Source: Alitta virens (Eukaryota > Annelida > Polychaeta > Phyllodocida > Nereididae). From it: a stretch of 64,000 bases of DNA. A program made the translations under genes and the position numbers. The stretch is from contig OW028576.1 of NCBI GenBank assembly GCA_932294295.1, forward strand, positions 22,575,227 through 22,639,226, given 5' to 3'. Below, in pieces: positions 45,445-58,091 of this stretch (position 1 is the first letter of the stretch; the number at the start of each line of letters is the position of its first letter). The notes beneath the pieces are model-generated. The model searched no databases. It was not told the DNA's origin and worked only from the letters and a program-made list of their open reading frames with translations.

Positions 45445-45930
45445 TGGGATTAAAACATAGGCTGTGCTGCAGCAAAACCCTCAGCGAATCTGACATAGCA
45501 CACAGGCATCATTAAAATTGTTTAGCGTCCATCCGACATGAGGGAAGGCGGGCCGTCGGAACACTTCGTTTCCATAGCAGAATTCCCAATACTTATATAT
45601 CCACTTACCCTAACAGAATTTCTTACAGTAATACTCAATATGGCCTAGTTGTACTTTTGACAGTTTAAGTAATACTCTATATGGCCAAGTGGTGCCTCTT
45701 GATAGTCACATTGACATATGTCGGCTATGTGTGACTAAATTTGGAACAAAACACTTTTTATTTTATTTTCTGTCATCTCCAAGCGGGACTCAGACACTGA
45801 GATAACCATTTGCGGCTAAGGATGATTATATTATATAACCCAACCAGTTCATGTATTTTATATGGCCAAATATTGTACAGAGTGCTTTAATAGTGTGTGC
45901 GATCAATCTGCATGTTACGCAATGGCAAAT
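45445..45930. repeat. Inverted copy of the repeat at 36760-37165
   Basis: Starts acataggctgtgctgcag and runs to cacacactattaaagc read in reverse. The stretch to 46547 holds no gene that I can support. Confidence 0.6.
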
Positions 45931-46547
45931 TACAATTCAGGATGTCCTAAATGTTTAACTCTTGAATTTCCCCATCGTTAATAGCATTCGGACATGTGTG
46001 AATATATTAACATCAATCCATCCTGTTCAGATTAAAGCTGAATGCACATGAAAACTGTTTATCCAATCTTCATAAAGCAAGCCCGCCATATTCATGTAGC
46101 TATACTAGGCGGCCTTGCTAAATTTAACAGCAAAGCGGTGGTTTCATTTCGCCGTGGCCCTCTAGTGGTAAGTATGTGCATGACTAAGTAGGTCAGCAAA
46201 TGCAAGCGATGCACCAACGTTTCAAAAGACTCAACAGTCACTCCAGGCCACATTACATTTCATAAACACTAGCGCTGATTTGGCGCTCAACAGATCGTCA
46301 CGACCAATCAGACTGATCTTTATAAACCTGGTAAATAAGCCTTTTTCTTGCAAAGGCCACAAAGCGTAGCTATGCGATGATTGCAGGCTTGCTTTAGGAA
46401 GATGTGTATATCCATATCCTGCCATTTAATTTGTTTCAGATGTTTGATGCCCAGTAGGAGTATTCAGCATTAGAATTATCAAGACAATAACATGTCCCTT
46501 AAATAATCTACACCAAGATTGTAATTTTTCTGTCCAAACTCATACAT

Positions 46548-46912
46548 GTGCCATTCCCTGCAACTGTTAAATAGTTACTGAATTGTTTACAAAAACTTTC
46601 AACTGGGTTGCTGAGTGAAATTAAGGGACCGGGTGAGAGAGATTAGCCTTGCAAAGTATGGAATGATATAACTGGGGAATGTTGGAAACAACTCCATTTT
46701 TAGCATTTTCATCCTGATTTTTCCATTATTATGAAACAAAAAGGATGAAACAAAATATAGCTTAAAAAGTAAAAGTACTACAATTAAGATATGTTAATAT
46801 GTAAGGATCATACTAGCATTGATATGGGGTTTGAAAGAGTACCAAATCTTCATATTTTCCTCCCTATTACAAAATCATATATCATTAATGGTCATGAAAC
46901 CCCAAAAATTAT
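46548..46912. repeat. Interspersed repeat R1
   Basis: Matches 52685-53170 in the same orientation (ccattccctgcaactgtt, aaaactttcaactgggttgc, gaaagagtaccaaatcttca, catgaaaccccaaaaa). Related inverted copies occur near 34040-34440 and 54115-55130. No coding content. Confidence 0.7.
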
Positions 46913-46969
46913 GACATATTATGGCAAGTTTTTTTTCAAAATGTTGTAAAAAAACAGCCGACGACATGC

Positions 46970-47145
46970 AGGTGGTGGTGGAGTAGGGCTTTACGTCCTG
47001 TATTTCTGCACCTGATGGTCTAATTAGGACAGGTAGGGACCATGGCAATGAGACGAAGGATGAAACAGCCATCCAACATAGGCTCGACCGGAAGTTGAAC
47101 CCGGGACCCAGTGGTTGGAAGCCCAGCGCGCTACCACTGAGCTAA
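46970..47145 (-). repeat. tRNA-SINE family S1
   Basis: Same body and tRNA-like head as the other S1 copies. It abuts the LINE remnant that follows. Confidence 0.8.
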
Positions 47146-47239
47146 CATAATAATGTCAAAATCATAATCAGAGAGAAGAATGCCAGAAGTACCAGACAGC
47201 GAATCTGGGGATTGAATGTCAATTAGAAACAATACAGGC

Positions 47240-48182
47240 AAGCGGCTGGAAATGCAAGCATCTTCAATAATGAACTTGAAAAAACACTTGATGTCATCAA
47301 AGAAAACAAGCTATGTGTAATATGTGGAGATTTCAACATCAACATTATGAATAACAAACATTACCCATCAACTGAATTCATAAATCTAACGCTGTCTCAA
47401 AGCTACATAAATATAAGCTGCCCCACAAGAATCACCAACTATTCAGCTACACTTATTGACAACACATTTTTACACTGGAACATTGATTGTTTAGAAGCAA
47501 AAATTACATTGGGAAACTTATTGACAGATATTACTCATCACTTTCATCATCTTTGGAATAAACCAAAAGAATATAAAGAAAAACAGGCTATTTGTAAAAA
47601 TATACAGTAATAACAATATACAAGAATTCAAGGAATACCTGGAGAAGACTGAAAATTGGATGCCATTCACACAAGAAACTAACTGTGAAACAGCTGCTGA
47701 AAAATATTTCCAGATCACAGCAACAGTGCATGACAACATCTTTCCTATGAAACAGGTATCAAGAAAAAGTGCAAAAAATGGCTAACAAAAGAAATTTGCA
47801 TTAGCTGCAAGAATAAAATAAAACTGTACGGGAAATTTTTGAAGAATCCAACATAAGAAAAGAAAAGAAAATGAATGATGATATTGGTGGCTATAAATAC
47901 AAGTTAAATGAGTGCAAAATGATTGCATATTTCCAAGAACCAAAACCAATTGTCAGACGAACATGACCACATGAAAGTTGGAAATGACATATATCGAGTT
48001 CAGCAGTAAAATATCTCGGCGTACATGGCCAACTGAAGGAAAAACGCATGGAAAACAGCTAATTTTAATGAGGCAAAAACCATGCGTTTATCAAAGCGCA
48101 TGGAAAACGCATGTGCCACAAATGGCCATGTAGCACTGATTATAAACTATTATGGAACTCTCATATTGAAGTTAAATGATAA
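47240..48182 (+). pseudogene. Non-LTR retrotransposon (LINE) remnant, endonuclease to RT part
   Basis: The plus-strand frame translates as ICGDFNINIMNN, then SYINISCPTRITNYSATLIDN, the conserved ends of a LINE apurinic-type endonuclease domain. Downstream scraps (KNKIKLYGKFLK near 47810, AVKYLGVHGQL near 48000) fit the linker and reverse transcriptase, but frames are broken and most of the RT is missing. The LINE continues after the inserted DNA transposon at 50826. Non-functional; clade CR1/Jockey-like by pattern only. Confidence 0.75.
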
Positions 48183-48904
48183 ACCACCATTACAGTGTCC
48201 CAAAAAAAAAATGTCCAAAATTCAAAGGGGCTAACCCTTAAATAGCTTCTATGAACCCTTTCTGTCTCACATGCAAAATTTTGTCTCATTTGAAGGGATT
48301 TTAGAACTCCCCCAAATGAAAAATAGATGAAATGCAGTTTTGTGCTATTTTTCTCCGCCGAAAATGGCTTTTTTGCCTTATTACTCTTAAAGTATCAACT
48401 TTAGACCATATAAATGTATTGGCAGTTAATATAAATGTGTATATTCTGAACATTTTAGTACCTACAAGATGTCTGTATCATGCACAGTTTTCAAGATATG
48501 ACACATTGTTATACTTACGGCAGATAAAGAAGCAATTATCATAACAGATGAATCTTTTGAAAGGTCTCAGTTTATTAGGTTGCTCTTTTTTAATTTCCTG
48601 AAGTGGATATAAGCTTGAGTGAGCTTAGATGTCAGTGGTACAGCTGATGCTGGGGAGATTTAGTTTGAAAAGGATTATCTAGCAAATCCTTCTTAGCGCT
48701 GAGCAGTGATTGTGTCTCTTTCAGACTGAACTAATGTCATTACAGTTGCAATGGCTAAAAAGACCACAAGGAAAACCAGTTTAGTGCCATTAATAGGATA
48801 TCCTAAGGAGACCATTACCGGTGCTCGTTTACCCTCTGGCCATGATGTTATGAGAAATTTCATATTCTTCCACAAATTGATGAAATTAAAAATTTCCTTA
48901 TATG

Positions 48905-50205
48905 CAAGCACGTAAATGTGTGGTGCAGTGGGATGGCAAGCTCCTTACCAGAAACTCATTCAGGTGTCGAAGTTGATAGGTTACCCATCTTAGTGTCCTC
49001 CTGCATTGGTGACACTTCCAAACTACTTGGTGTTCCGAAGTTAGAAAGAAGTACAGAAAAAGGAATGAGTAATGCTGTTATGACACATCTGGTTGCATGG
49101 GAGTCAGACAAAACAGTCATTGGAATGTGTCATGACACCACAGCGGCTAACACTGGTCGAAATCTGGGTGCCGCAACTCTTCTGGAAAATGCCCTTGTAG
49201 TAATCTTTTGTGGCTCAGATGCAGACTCTACATGATGGAAATACTATTAGCTGACGCATTTAATGTTTGTTTTGGACCCTCAAATGGTCCAGAGATAAAA
49301 CTTTTTAAGCGATTCAAAGAGGACTGGCAAAATTTACGAACTACCCCATTACAGCTGCAAGAGAATCCTGGTATATTGGCAAAAGAATCATTGAAGAACT
49401 TCATTTCGGAACAGCTTACTAAGACTCATGAAAGAGATGATTATCTGGAATAGCTACAGTTGGCTGCTCTGATGGTTGGATTAGAAATAGAGGTAATATA
49501 GAATAACTCTTTCTTGGAAACTTGCACTCTATCCGTTTTACTCAATAACATACAATTTATTTATTATGTCTGTTTTAGGGCACAATCAGAAAGCTTGGAG
49601 CCTTACATAGAGCTCGCTGCATGGCGAAGGCCATTTACAGCCTGAAGATCGAACTACTTTACAGTTCAAATATGTCCAAAATGATATCAAGGGAACTGAA
49701 CGCCATCCAAAGATTCAATCGTTTTGTAGTCAATGTCTACATCCAATAGTACACGTGTTGCAGATCAGTAGTTGATGCCCCTGTCAATGCCATTCTTTTA
49801 ATTCAGAGGTTAATTGAGCTCCAAGATGCCAAATTGCAAGCAGCTGGTCTGAAAATGATACTCAGACATTCTTGGTATCGGTGGGTGGGTGGATGGGTGA
49901 TTAGGGCTTTACGTCCTGTATTTCTGCACCAGTTGGGCTAATTAGGACAGGCAGAGACCATGGCAATGAGACGAAGGATGAAACAGCCATCCAACTTAGG
50001 CGCGACTGGGAATCGAACCCGGGACCCAGCGGTTGGAAGCCCAGAGGGCGACCTCTGAGCTAAGGTTAAAAATCTAGTATGTGCAATGGACATTGCCGAA
50101 AGAGGGGTTGCTCTCATCCAGAAGTTCAATCAAAGCACAATTGATGAAGTCCAGAAACAATATTTGCTTCAAGTTGTCCAAAATCACCGCAAACAATTTT
50201 AAAAA
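48905..50205 (+). pseudogene. Broken transposase of the hAT-like element
   Basis: Plus-strand frames read VQWDGKLL, VDRLPILVSSCIGDTSKLLG, MCHDTTAANTGRNLGAATLLE, FGPSNGPEIKLFKRFKEDW, LGALHRARCMAKAIYSLKIELLY and CAMDIAERGVALIQKFN. I recognise this series as a transposase-like family common in invertebrate genomes, with the DTTxxNTG and C-(R)HH motifs of hAT-type catalytic cores. Here the CRHH motif has become CRLY. The frame breaks near 49210, stops follow (e.g. near 49453), and an S1 SINE sits at 49880-50064 before the last conserved block. Inactive. Confidence 0.7.
49880..50064 (-). repeat. tRNA-SINE family S1 inserted in the hAT-like transposase
   Basis: Full S1 body with an intact B box on the minus strand, breaking the reading frame of the transposase remnant. 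Confidence 0.85.
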
Positions 50206-50825
50206 TATTAACCGAACTGAATTGGAAATGATGCAAACTCCCACTGAAGCATGATACAATGTGAACATTACCTGCAATATGAACAATTTCAAGGAGCCAA
50301 GGTGATATCTTTCTGTATAAGTTATATACTTATGATAATTTTGCATCTTGTATTTGATTGCTGTTGACAAATATATTGTTGTACGGATAAACTGTAATTG
50401 TAAAGTGTTGTATATGATCAATAAACCCGTATTTTTAACAATTATGCTCACTTGACCTTATATCAAACATTCAAAGAATGAAAAGAGGGCAATTCTACAT
50501 TTGAAAAATGTGTCATATCTTGAAATCTGTGCATGATACAGACATGGTATAGGTACCAAAGTGTTCAGAATATACATTTTTATATTACCTTTCAATACAT
50601 TTGTATGGTCTAAAGTTGATACTTTATGAGTTATAAGGCATAAAAGCCATTTTCGGCAGAGAAAAATAACACAAAACTGCATTTCATCTATTTGGCATTT
50701 CTAAAGACCCTTCAAATGAGCTCAAATTTTGCATGTGAGACAGAAAGGGTTCAAAGAAACTTTTTAGGGGTTAGCCCCTTTGAATTTAAGATTTTAATTT
50801 TTTTTTGGGACACCCTAACCACCAT

Positions 50826-51400
50826 GTAGTAGAAATGATCTATAGAGCTGTCAATTAAATTAGCTACAAGTCTTGCAAAACCGGACATTAAAAAAACTGT
50901 ACAAAGACTGGCGGACTAACACTGAAGAGCTACATAAGGAAATAGCAGTCTTGAAAATCAAAGATATAATTAAATTATGCATAGTAAAATTAGTGCACAA
51001 ATGGAAAAACAATGAAATACCTTATATTTTTAGAACTTCTTTCATGTATAAATATGAAATACACCAAATGAACACAAGAAATTCATTTAAATTACATGTA
51101 CCAAAATATAACAAAAAGATATGGTGGAAGCGTTCTATATTCATTTAGGTGCTAAAATGTTTAATGAACTGTCAACAAAACTCACTAATTTGAAAAATGT
51201 ACAACAGTTCAATATACTATTAAGAGGCTTTTACATAGATAGATATTAGTTCTTTCGATTGCATGCATTGAGTATGATTGACATTGTTGTTTAATCTTGT
51301 AAATATATACTGTATAGTGTATACATGTACTGGGTGTCAACACCGATAGGCTTTGGCCTTTTTGACATCCTACTTTTTTTGTGAAATAAAAAATTGAATG
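50826..51400 (+). pseudogene. LINE remnant, 3' end
   Basis: Translates as LKKLYKDWRTNTEELHKEI and FRTSFMYKYEIHQMNTRNSF, then WWKRSIFIYLGAKMFNEL, the typical C-terminal tail of LINE reverse transcriptases. A 3' UTR-like stretch follows, with aataaaaaattgaatgg near 51385. It continues the element broken at 48182. Confidence 0.7.
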
Positions 51401-52684
51401 GAATTGATTGATTTGCAGTTTCTTAAAGCGACTACACCTCTTATTGGTTTGTCCAAACTACTTTTATCATAATAATTTTTATTTATTTTTTTACTTTTTT
51501 GATGGATTAATTTGCTTAAAACGCAATTGTGTCAAGTGAAAGAACAAATGTTATTAATGAATAAATTTAGAATTTTAATGGAAATGCTTTCTCTACTTTA
51601 TTGGATAATGTAAGAATTGATAAAAAGCCATCTAAAACTTTCCTTGAAATTTATTTGGAAACATTTCATTCAGTGGCTCCCTTGCATTATTGTGTGTGAG
51701 GCAAATTGAGTTGTATTTACGAGTTTTGGAGTGGGCCAAAAAATTGGCCAGTTTATTCATAATCAAGTTCAATGATGTTTTTGGCAACTCTTCAAGCCTT
51801 TGACAAAGTATATACACAAAATAAAGTTGAAGGAAATTCTATGCTCCTTTTTGAGAGAATCCTTATTGCCGAAAGTGAAATTTGAATAAATCAAAAAAAG
51901 AAAGAAAACCCCAAGGAAAATTTCAGACTTTGATGTCACAAAAAAGTTGACTGAATAATGTTTTGTTATGACAGGCTCTCGGGCAAAAGAACATAGTTAA
52001 AATGTATAGAAAAAAAAAACTTGGAAAATACAATATCTTTTTGTATAAATACGACGTATGAAACGCCTGACAAAGTTATATTTAAAGCATAAAAGCAAAT
52101 ATAAAGCATAAAATATATAATTCATGCAAGACTGACTTTCACTGAGAGTCTCAGGAGGATTATTTAAAGCTGGATTTTTACTAAAAAAAAGTTATACAAA
52201 TGGAAGAAAATGCTTCTAACGGATGATTTCAAGAACACAAATTGCCTGGATTGAACAAAATTTATAAATGTCAGAGGAATTTACTACAGCGGCTTTGTTT
52301 ACATTTTAAAGGAATGAAGAGCCTCGCCGATTCGCGATTTCAAGGTTATTTTACTAAAATTTAAGATCATAACTGCTTAATTCGTGTGATAAGCGAGATA
52401 AATATTCCTGTGCATAATTAACTTAGAATATTGAAAATCGGACAAAAACTAAAAAGTGCTAGGAAATAAAATGTAGTATGAAGCGAAGACGCTAATGACG
52501 CCCATGACGTTCGTCCGTTCCTTGTTTTCATTCCTCATATGGAATATTTCGTGCCATAAAAAATTAAATGCGATGCGAATTTTTTTTTTTAAGAGAAATA
52601 GTGCATTTAGCAAGGCTGTGATGACAGTCAATCAGTATTTCTGATTACGTTTAGCTTTCAACTGAAGGAACTATAATTTATCAA
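51400..52684. other. Intergenic, no gene seen
   Basis: AT-rich, with short open frames only and no recognisable motif. The stretch 52320-52540 is slightly less AT-rich but shows no splice-compatible coding block. Confidence 0.5.
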
Positions 52685-53170
52685 TTGCCATTCCCTGCAA
52701 CTGTTCAATAGTTACTTGATTGTTTGGTTGCTGATTTGCACCAAATCTATGGTATTTAAATTAGTTATAGATTATTATGCAACTAATTATAAGGAAATTT
52801 GTATTAATATCCAAAAACTTTCAACTGGGTTGCTGAGAGTGAAATTAAGGGACTGGCTGAGAGAGATGCACAAAAACATTTTATGGCTGACATTGCAAAG
52901 TATGGGATAATATAACCTGGGAATGTTGGAAACAACACCATTTTTATCTGGATTTTCCATTTTTATGATACAAAAAGAATGGAACACATTTCAAAATATA
53001 GCTTAACAAGTAAAAGTACTACAATTAAGATGTGCTATGCAAAATTTGACTCATGTAGGGATCATACTGTCATTTATATGGGGGTTTGAAAGAGTACCAA
53101 ATCTTCATATTTTCCTCCCTATTACAAAATCATATATCATTGATGGTCATGAAACCCCAAAAATGTATCT
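52685..53170. repeat. Interspersed repeat R1, second direct copy
   Basis: Matches 46548-46912 with indels. Confidence 0.7.
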
Positions 53171-53264
53171 CTAAAAAACAAAGAGCAAATTCGGACTTTT
53201 GAAATATTTTAGATCATTTGTTGGTTATTGTTAGTAGGTTCAGCCAACCTTGACAGTTATAAAG

Positions 53265-53480
53265 CACAGTAATCAACATATTAGGACAATCCCTCTGTTG
53301 GTCAAAAAGCTTTTGTACTTTCACAAAACAAAGCAATAATCTACATCACAAGGGCACTTTATTTAGCTATTTAAGTACTTGCCAAACTCCGTGTGTAACC
53401 ACTGATATGCTGGGCACTCTAATGTTCGGGTCTCGAGACACAAAATCTAAGAAGACAAATACATTATATGGTTATATACT
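53265..53480. repeat. Interspersed repeat R2
   Basis: Paired with 56265-56440: both contain gtaaccact(g/t)atatgct, tctcgagacac, gacaaatacattatatggt and a T-rich run. Unclassified. Confidence 0.65.
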
Positions 53481-54109
53481 TCTTTTTTTATGGGCCTGTT
53501 GAACTCCTTGAAAAACCAGATTGTAGAAATTAATTTACATTTACGGTTCTACTCATGTTACCTAGATAGTTTTTCTCTGTCATGCAAAAATAAAAAAGAA
53601 CAACCTTGTTGTGTGCCATTTCTGTACATTTTGATCAAGCCTGAAGAAACATTTGCATATTTCTGGTCGAGAGGTAACAGACCATGTCTGTTGTAAACAA
53701 TTAATCTCACTATAAGTACGTGTACACTTTGATGATTATCTCTATTATAAAAGATGCTTTCCTAAATATTTTATTTATATATGAAGGTGCCTAGAATATG
53801 CCGTAATTTGTACAAATATCTCTTTTCCTAAATGCCCATCAAGTAACTTATGCAGAATGTTAATACGCTACTTATCAGTATATCCAAATTGGTGGGTAAT
53901 TATGCCCCAGCATTATAGTCGCTGTCTTTTTCGCTTTATGGCACAAATTAGCTTTGTACAACGCTCACTTCAGTTGGCCATAAACACACTTGAATAATGT
54001 ATTGCTGCAAAGGTCAAAGGTTTGGGCGGACGGACGGGGGCGGACAGACGGAGTAGAACTCTGACACTACTGCACCTACATGCTTAAAACGTTGTCATAA
54101 TATGTCTAA

Positions 54110-55130
54110 AATAGTGTAGTGGTGCCTTTTGGGGGTCTCATGGCCGTAAATACTATAGAATTTTCAAAATCAGGGCAAAATAGAGAAAATTCCTACCTTT
54201 TTCAAACATACATACAAAAGACACTATTTACCCTACATTAATGAAATTGTTTCAATAACATAACTAAATTATAGTATTTTCACTTTTTAAACTTCATTTT
54301 GATATCCATTTCATGCTGATTACATAATAATGGAAAATCAGAAAAAATATGCCAAAAAATGTTTCCAGAGGAGAAATCTGGCATTTATGCACTTACCCTA
54401 ACAACATTTTATATGTTATTACTCTATATAGCTTAGTTGTGCGCGTTGATAGTCACATCGACATTTCTCAGCTGTTTTAAAATATTTAGAGAAAAAAGAA
54501 AATAATTCTGTTTCCAGAGCAGAACTCACACACTACTGCACCTACATGCATACTAAACTTTTAAAAGCATGAATGACAGATAATTTTATATAATAATGAA
54601 ACAATGAAAATTTGGTACTCTTTCAAACCCTCATATCAATGACTCTCTGATCATTACATAAGTAACATTTTGCCAATGATATATCTAGATTATATTAGTT
54701 TCACTTTTAAGTTTCATTTTGAAATTTGTTTCATCCTTCTTTTTTTTGTATATATAATGGAAAATCTCGAAAAAAATTCTAAAAATTGTGATGCTTCCTT
54801 CTTTAGCATCCCAGACTTAGCAATGACAGCCGTAAATGTTGTACAATTCATGTGCAATTATTAAATATTTGGTCGAAGTATTGCCATGCTAAACCCATTC
54901 AATAGTTTTGTTTATAATTAGCAATTTTATAATAATTAGTTGCATGCCGATCTATATTACTTTCACTTGACTCCAATACTTATTATTGTTTTCTTCATAT
55001 ATACCTGTAAAGTTGTTGGTTATAAATACTAATTTAAATGTCATAGATTTAATGCAAATCAGCAACCCTAAAATTCAGTAACTGTTGAAGGGAATATGGC
55101 AATTGATAATATATAGTCTCTTCAGTTGTC
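54110..55130. repeat. Clustered inverted R1-related repeats
   Basis: Blocks such as aatggaaaatc(a/t)(g/c)aaaa, tttcactttttaa and gcatttatgcacttaccctaac recur within this stretch and, inverted, near 46600 and 52950. No gene. Confidence 0.5.
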
Positions 55131-56264
55131 AACTAAATGTAAACAGCGAGCAAAAAATTTATTTTGACTTATACAGGGATTAAAATCGGTGTGTTGAGTA
55201 TCATTCCACACAAAATAAACCTTTAAGATTTGTATTTATTTGTATTTTTTAAGACTTTATTTATTTAAATACAAGTACAAACCTTAAAGGTTCATTTTGT
55301 ATGAAATTTATACCCAACATCTTTACGTAGCATATTATTGTTGCTGGATTTTTTATATATTCCGTAGGATCACTATTTTGGACATATAAATGATAATCTT
55401 AGTTGTAAATTAGTTAAGGGAATATGCTATTGTGTTGATAATACAGAACGGATTGCTGTTAATAAGTAAGATATTTGTAAGACATTATAACCCACAGGAA
55501 CACTGTATTATTTCACACTTAACAGAATATAATGCCTATATAAACACTCAATAAGTGGACATTCCAGCGGAATCCTACGAAACAAGATCTTCGATTAGAG
55601 ATAAAAAGATCCATGATATCGATGAAGTAATTTGTTTTCTCACCAAAAACTTATTGAGAAACCGAACAGACTACATGCCTTTTATTAAAGTTCTAACAAC
55701 TATTTAACTACTTTAATTTTACCAATCATATATTTTGTAGTGATATTATTTTTGAAAACCTTAGCTATACCTGAACCTGCATTAGGATAGTGTAGGCCAG
55801 TACTACAGGGAAGATATGATTGGGGAACAGTCCATACCCCATATATGTGGGAAGTTTTACTTTAATGACATTTCAGAATGCTATCTTTAAATGTATTTTT
55901 TCAAATTTAAAAGTCTATAAGAACCTAATTACATGAGCGTGAGCGAACGTGACCTGAACAATTTAAAAATGAGTCAAACAAAAAGTGAGTTGTTTTGCAA
56001 GTCGATCTTGCCATGGTGCCAGTGCTTTATGTTTCTTTTATGGATTATTTACATTGTAATTATTTTGTAGAATAGTCTTTTACATTATTCATCGGTGACG
56101 TCATGAGCGTTTTGCAGCCAGTGATTTCTTCTGCAATCGAATCAAAGCGTCCGCAAGACTACCTACCCTGCCTGGCCCTTGACCTAGTTTCTTTCACCCA
56201 CCAAAGTTAACGTTTGTAATCTGTCATAGATATATCATAGATTTATAGGTCTAGACGCCAAATA
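55131..56264. other. Intergenic, no gene seen
   Basis: AT-rich. A short inverted pair (aaccttaaaggttcatttt near 55281 against the acacaaaataaacctttaag stretch near 55209) suggests a small fold-back. No coding signal. Confidence 0.45.
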
Positions 56265-56440
56265 TAAAAACCAGTAACCAACATAGGACAATATCCCTCT
56301 GCTGGGTCTAAATTCTCGCCTGGTTGAGCAAATTGAATAGCTTTTGCGTAACCACTTATATGCTAGGCATCCTAATGTTTGGGTCTCGAGACACACAAAA
56401 TCCAAGATGACAAATACATTATATGGTACATACTTTTTTT
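56265..56440. repeat. Interspersed repeat R2, second copy
   Basis: See 53265-53480; same orientation. Confidence 0.65.
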
Positions 56441-56971
56441 TTTTTGGCGATGAAAATATGCGCTCCAGTGCACTTACAGCCACCTCAGGGGAACTTCGGC
56501 TGCCTATGAAACGAGATTCTGTCAAGTCTCACTTCAAATTGTCCCGATATACCGCCGTGGCCATAAGTTTTCGGAAACTTACTATAGATGGTGACTAGCG
56601 TAAGATTTTGGGTCACAAGTTGACTCAAAAGAACTTCTGACTATCTCACAATATTCCGAAGCTGTCTCTTAAGTTCATAATAAATATAAAAGCGAACGAG
56701 TCAAAGTCAGTGTTTGGTGTCTTGACCAGTCAAGTTCCAGTAGGAAGAAACAAATACCTTTGGCCACGGCTGTAGGCAGCCTATTTTTGGCATAAATGAC
56801 ATTAATATCTCCCACAAAAAGTGTTACTTTATGATGCTATAGGGAGAGTTTTCGAACACTTTAACACACTTTAATTTTGATCTAGTTTTGCTTTATGGCA
56901 CTTTTTCTTGAGTTAGTTTCTTATTGGATCATAATTACCATCCTGAAAACACATTTGCGCTACAACCATGA

Positions 56972-57506
56972 CAATATGTGGGTCATTCCACCGAAACGGT
57001 GCACTCTGTGAGCCTTGAATGGTAACAGGAAGCAAAGTAACAGGAAAAGCATTTAAAGAAACTTTATGCAATATCTGAAAGGGAAATGGTAGTAATTTCA
57101 CCCAAATTTCCATTCCATTTGTAATTATGCAGTACATTCAGAATTACGTTGAAGCTTTTTTTATGATAAATAATTTTCTCATAAACTTGGTAACAGGAAG
57201 GAGAAAACAAAAAGTCACCCGTGCGTTTTATGTCACAATTTTCTTTCTTTCAAATTCTTCTAATTATATTTTAGTGAATATTAGAAACAATTTTTATCTT
57301 AGATTCATTGGGGGATTAAGAGATATATAAAATGAGGGTAGAACATGCCATTTTGGCTGCATTACAGCAAAAAGAGCCAAAATATCAGATATGACAGACT
57401 CATGCAAACATTTCTTGGGTGTATTAATATCTTAACTTAATAATCACATTTGAAAGTCGAGGGATTGGAAGGGGGGTGCAGTTTCTGTGGAATGACTCAT
57501 ATATTG
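56972..57506. mobile_element. MITE with GTCATTCCAC ends
   Basis: Left caatatgtgGGTCATTCCAC and right (inverted) caatatatgAGTCATTCCAC continue into (C/A)GAAAC...GCAC, about 35 bp of inverted similarity. The interior is non-coding, with a doubled ggtaacaggaag motif. A microsatellite (atcc/atct)n follows at 57545-57592. Confidence 0.65.
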
Positions 57507-57592
57507 AATTGTTATATATAGAAATAAGCTTTTCCACTCTGTTATCTATCCAACTATTCATTTATCCATCCATCCATCTATCTATCTATAAA

Positions 57593-58088
57593 TTTTTGGA
57601 AAATTATGTTGAATGCGTTTATTTGAAAATACTAGTAAAACCGCAAACTGATCTCCAACCCCGAGGGGTTTCCTGTGTGTTTTATCAATTTGTAAGAGTT
57701 CCTCCTATTGGACTCTAACAAGAGGCATGAGACAAAGTCCTCTGCATTGCATTGGCAGATTCAGGCATCCAATATGACAAGCTAAAGTCAGCGAGATGTG
57801 CATGATTTATTATGAATATTAGTCGTCCAGGCAAAAGCATGCATCAGGGAGGTTGCCACACCCAAGATCAACTTCCTAGCACCAATAACAAGGAAGTTAC
57901 TCGTCTGGTAGCCATTTTGTTTTTGGCCTTTAATTTGTTAAGGCTGCCAGAATGCCACCCTTAAAGTAGCAGGGATTGTGCTTTACCCGTTTTTAGCCCT
58001 AGTTGACACTGTAGCTTGGCTTGGGGTAAAGTTAAGTGAACTTAAGGTGTAATGCCTCAGGAGTTAGTTACTAAGGCCTGCATGCACT
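57593..58088. other. Intergenic, no gene seen
   Basis: No recognisable feature before the next Harbinger element. Confidence 0.45.
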
Positions 58089-58091
58089 TTA

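Larger units (their letters stand above)
48191..50817 (+). mobile_element. hAT-like DNA transposon with long terminal inverted repeats
   Basis: The ends TA(CA/GG)GTGTCCCAAAAAAAA are inverted and flanked by perfect 8-bp duplications ACCACCAT (48183-48190, 50818-50825), as for hAT elements. Similarity between the two ends extends for about 360 bp (48191-48545 against 50455-50817). It carries a broken transposase and a SINE and is itself inserted into a LINE. Confidence 0.8.

Noticed and set aside
50074..50451. 125-residue minus-strand open frame
   Set aside because: Antisense to the conserved AERGVALIQ block of the hAT-like transposase remnant and its AT-rich tail.
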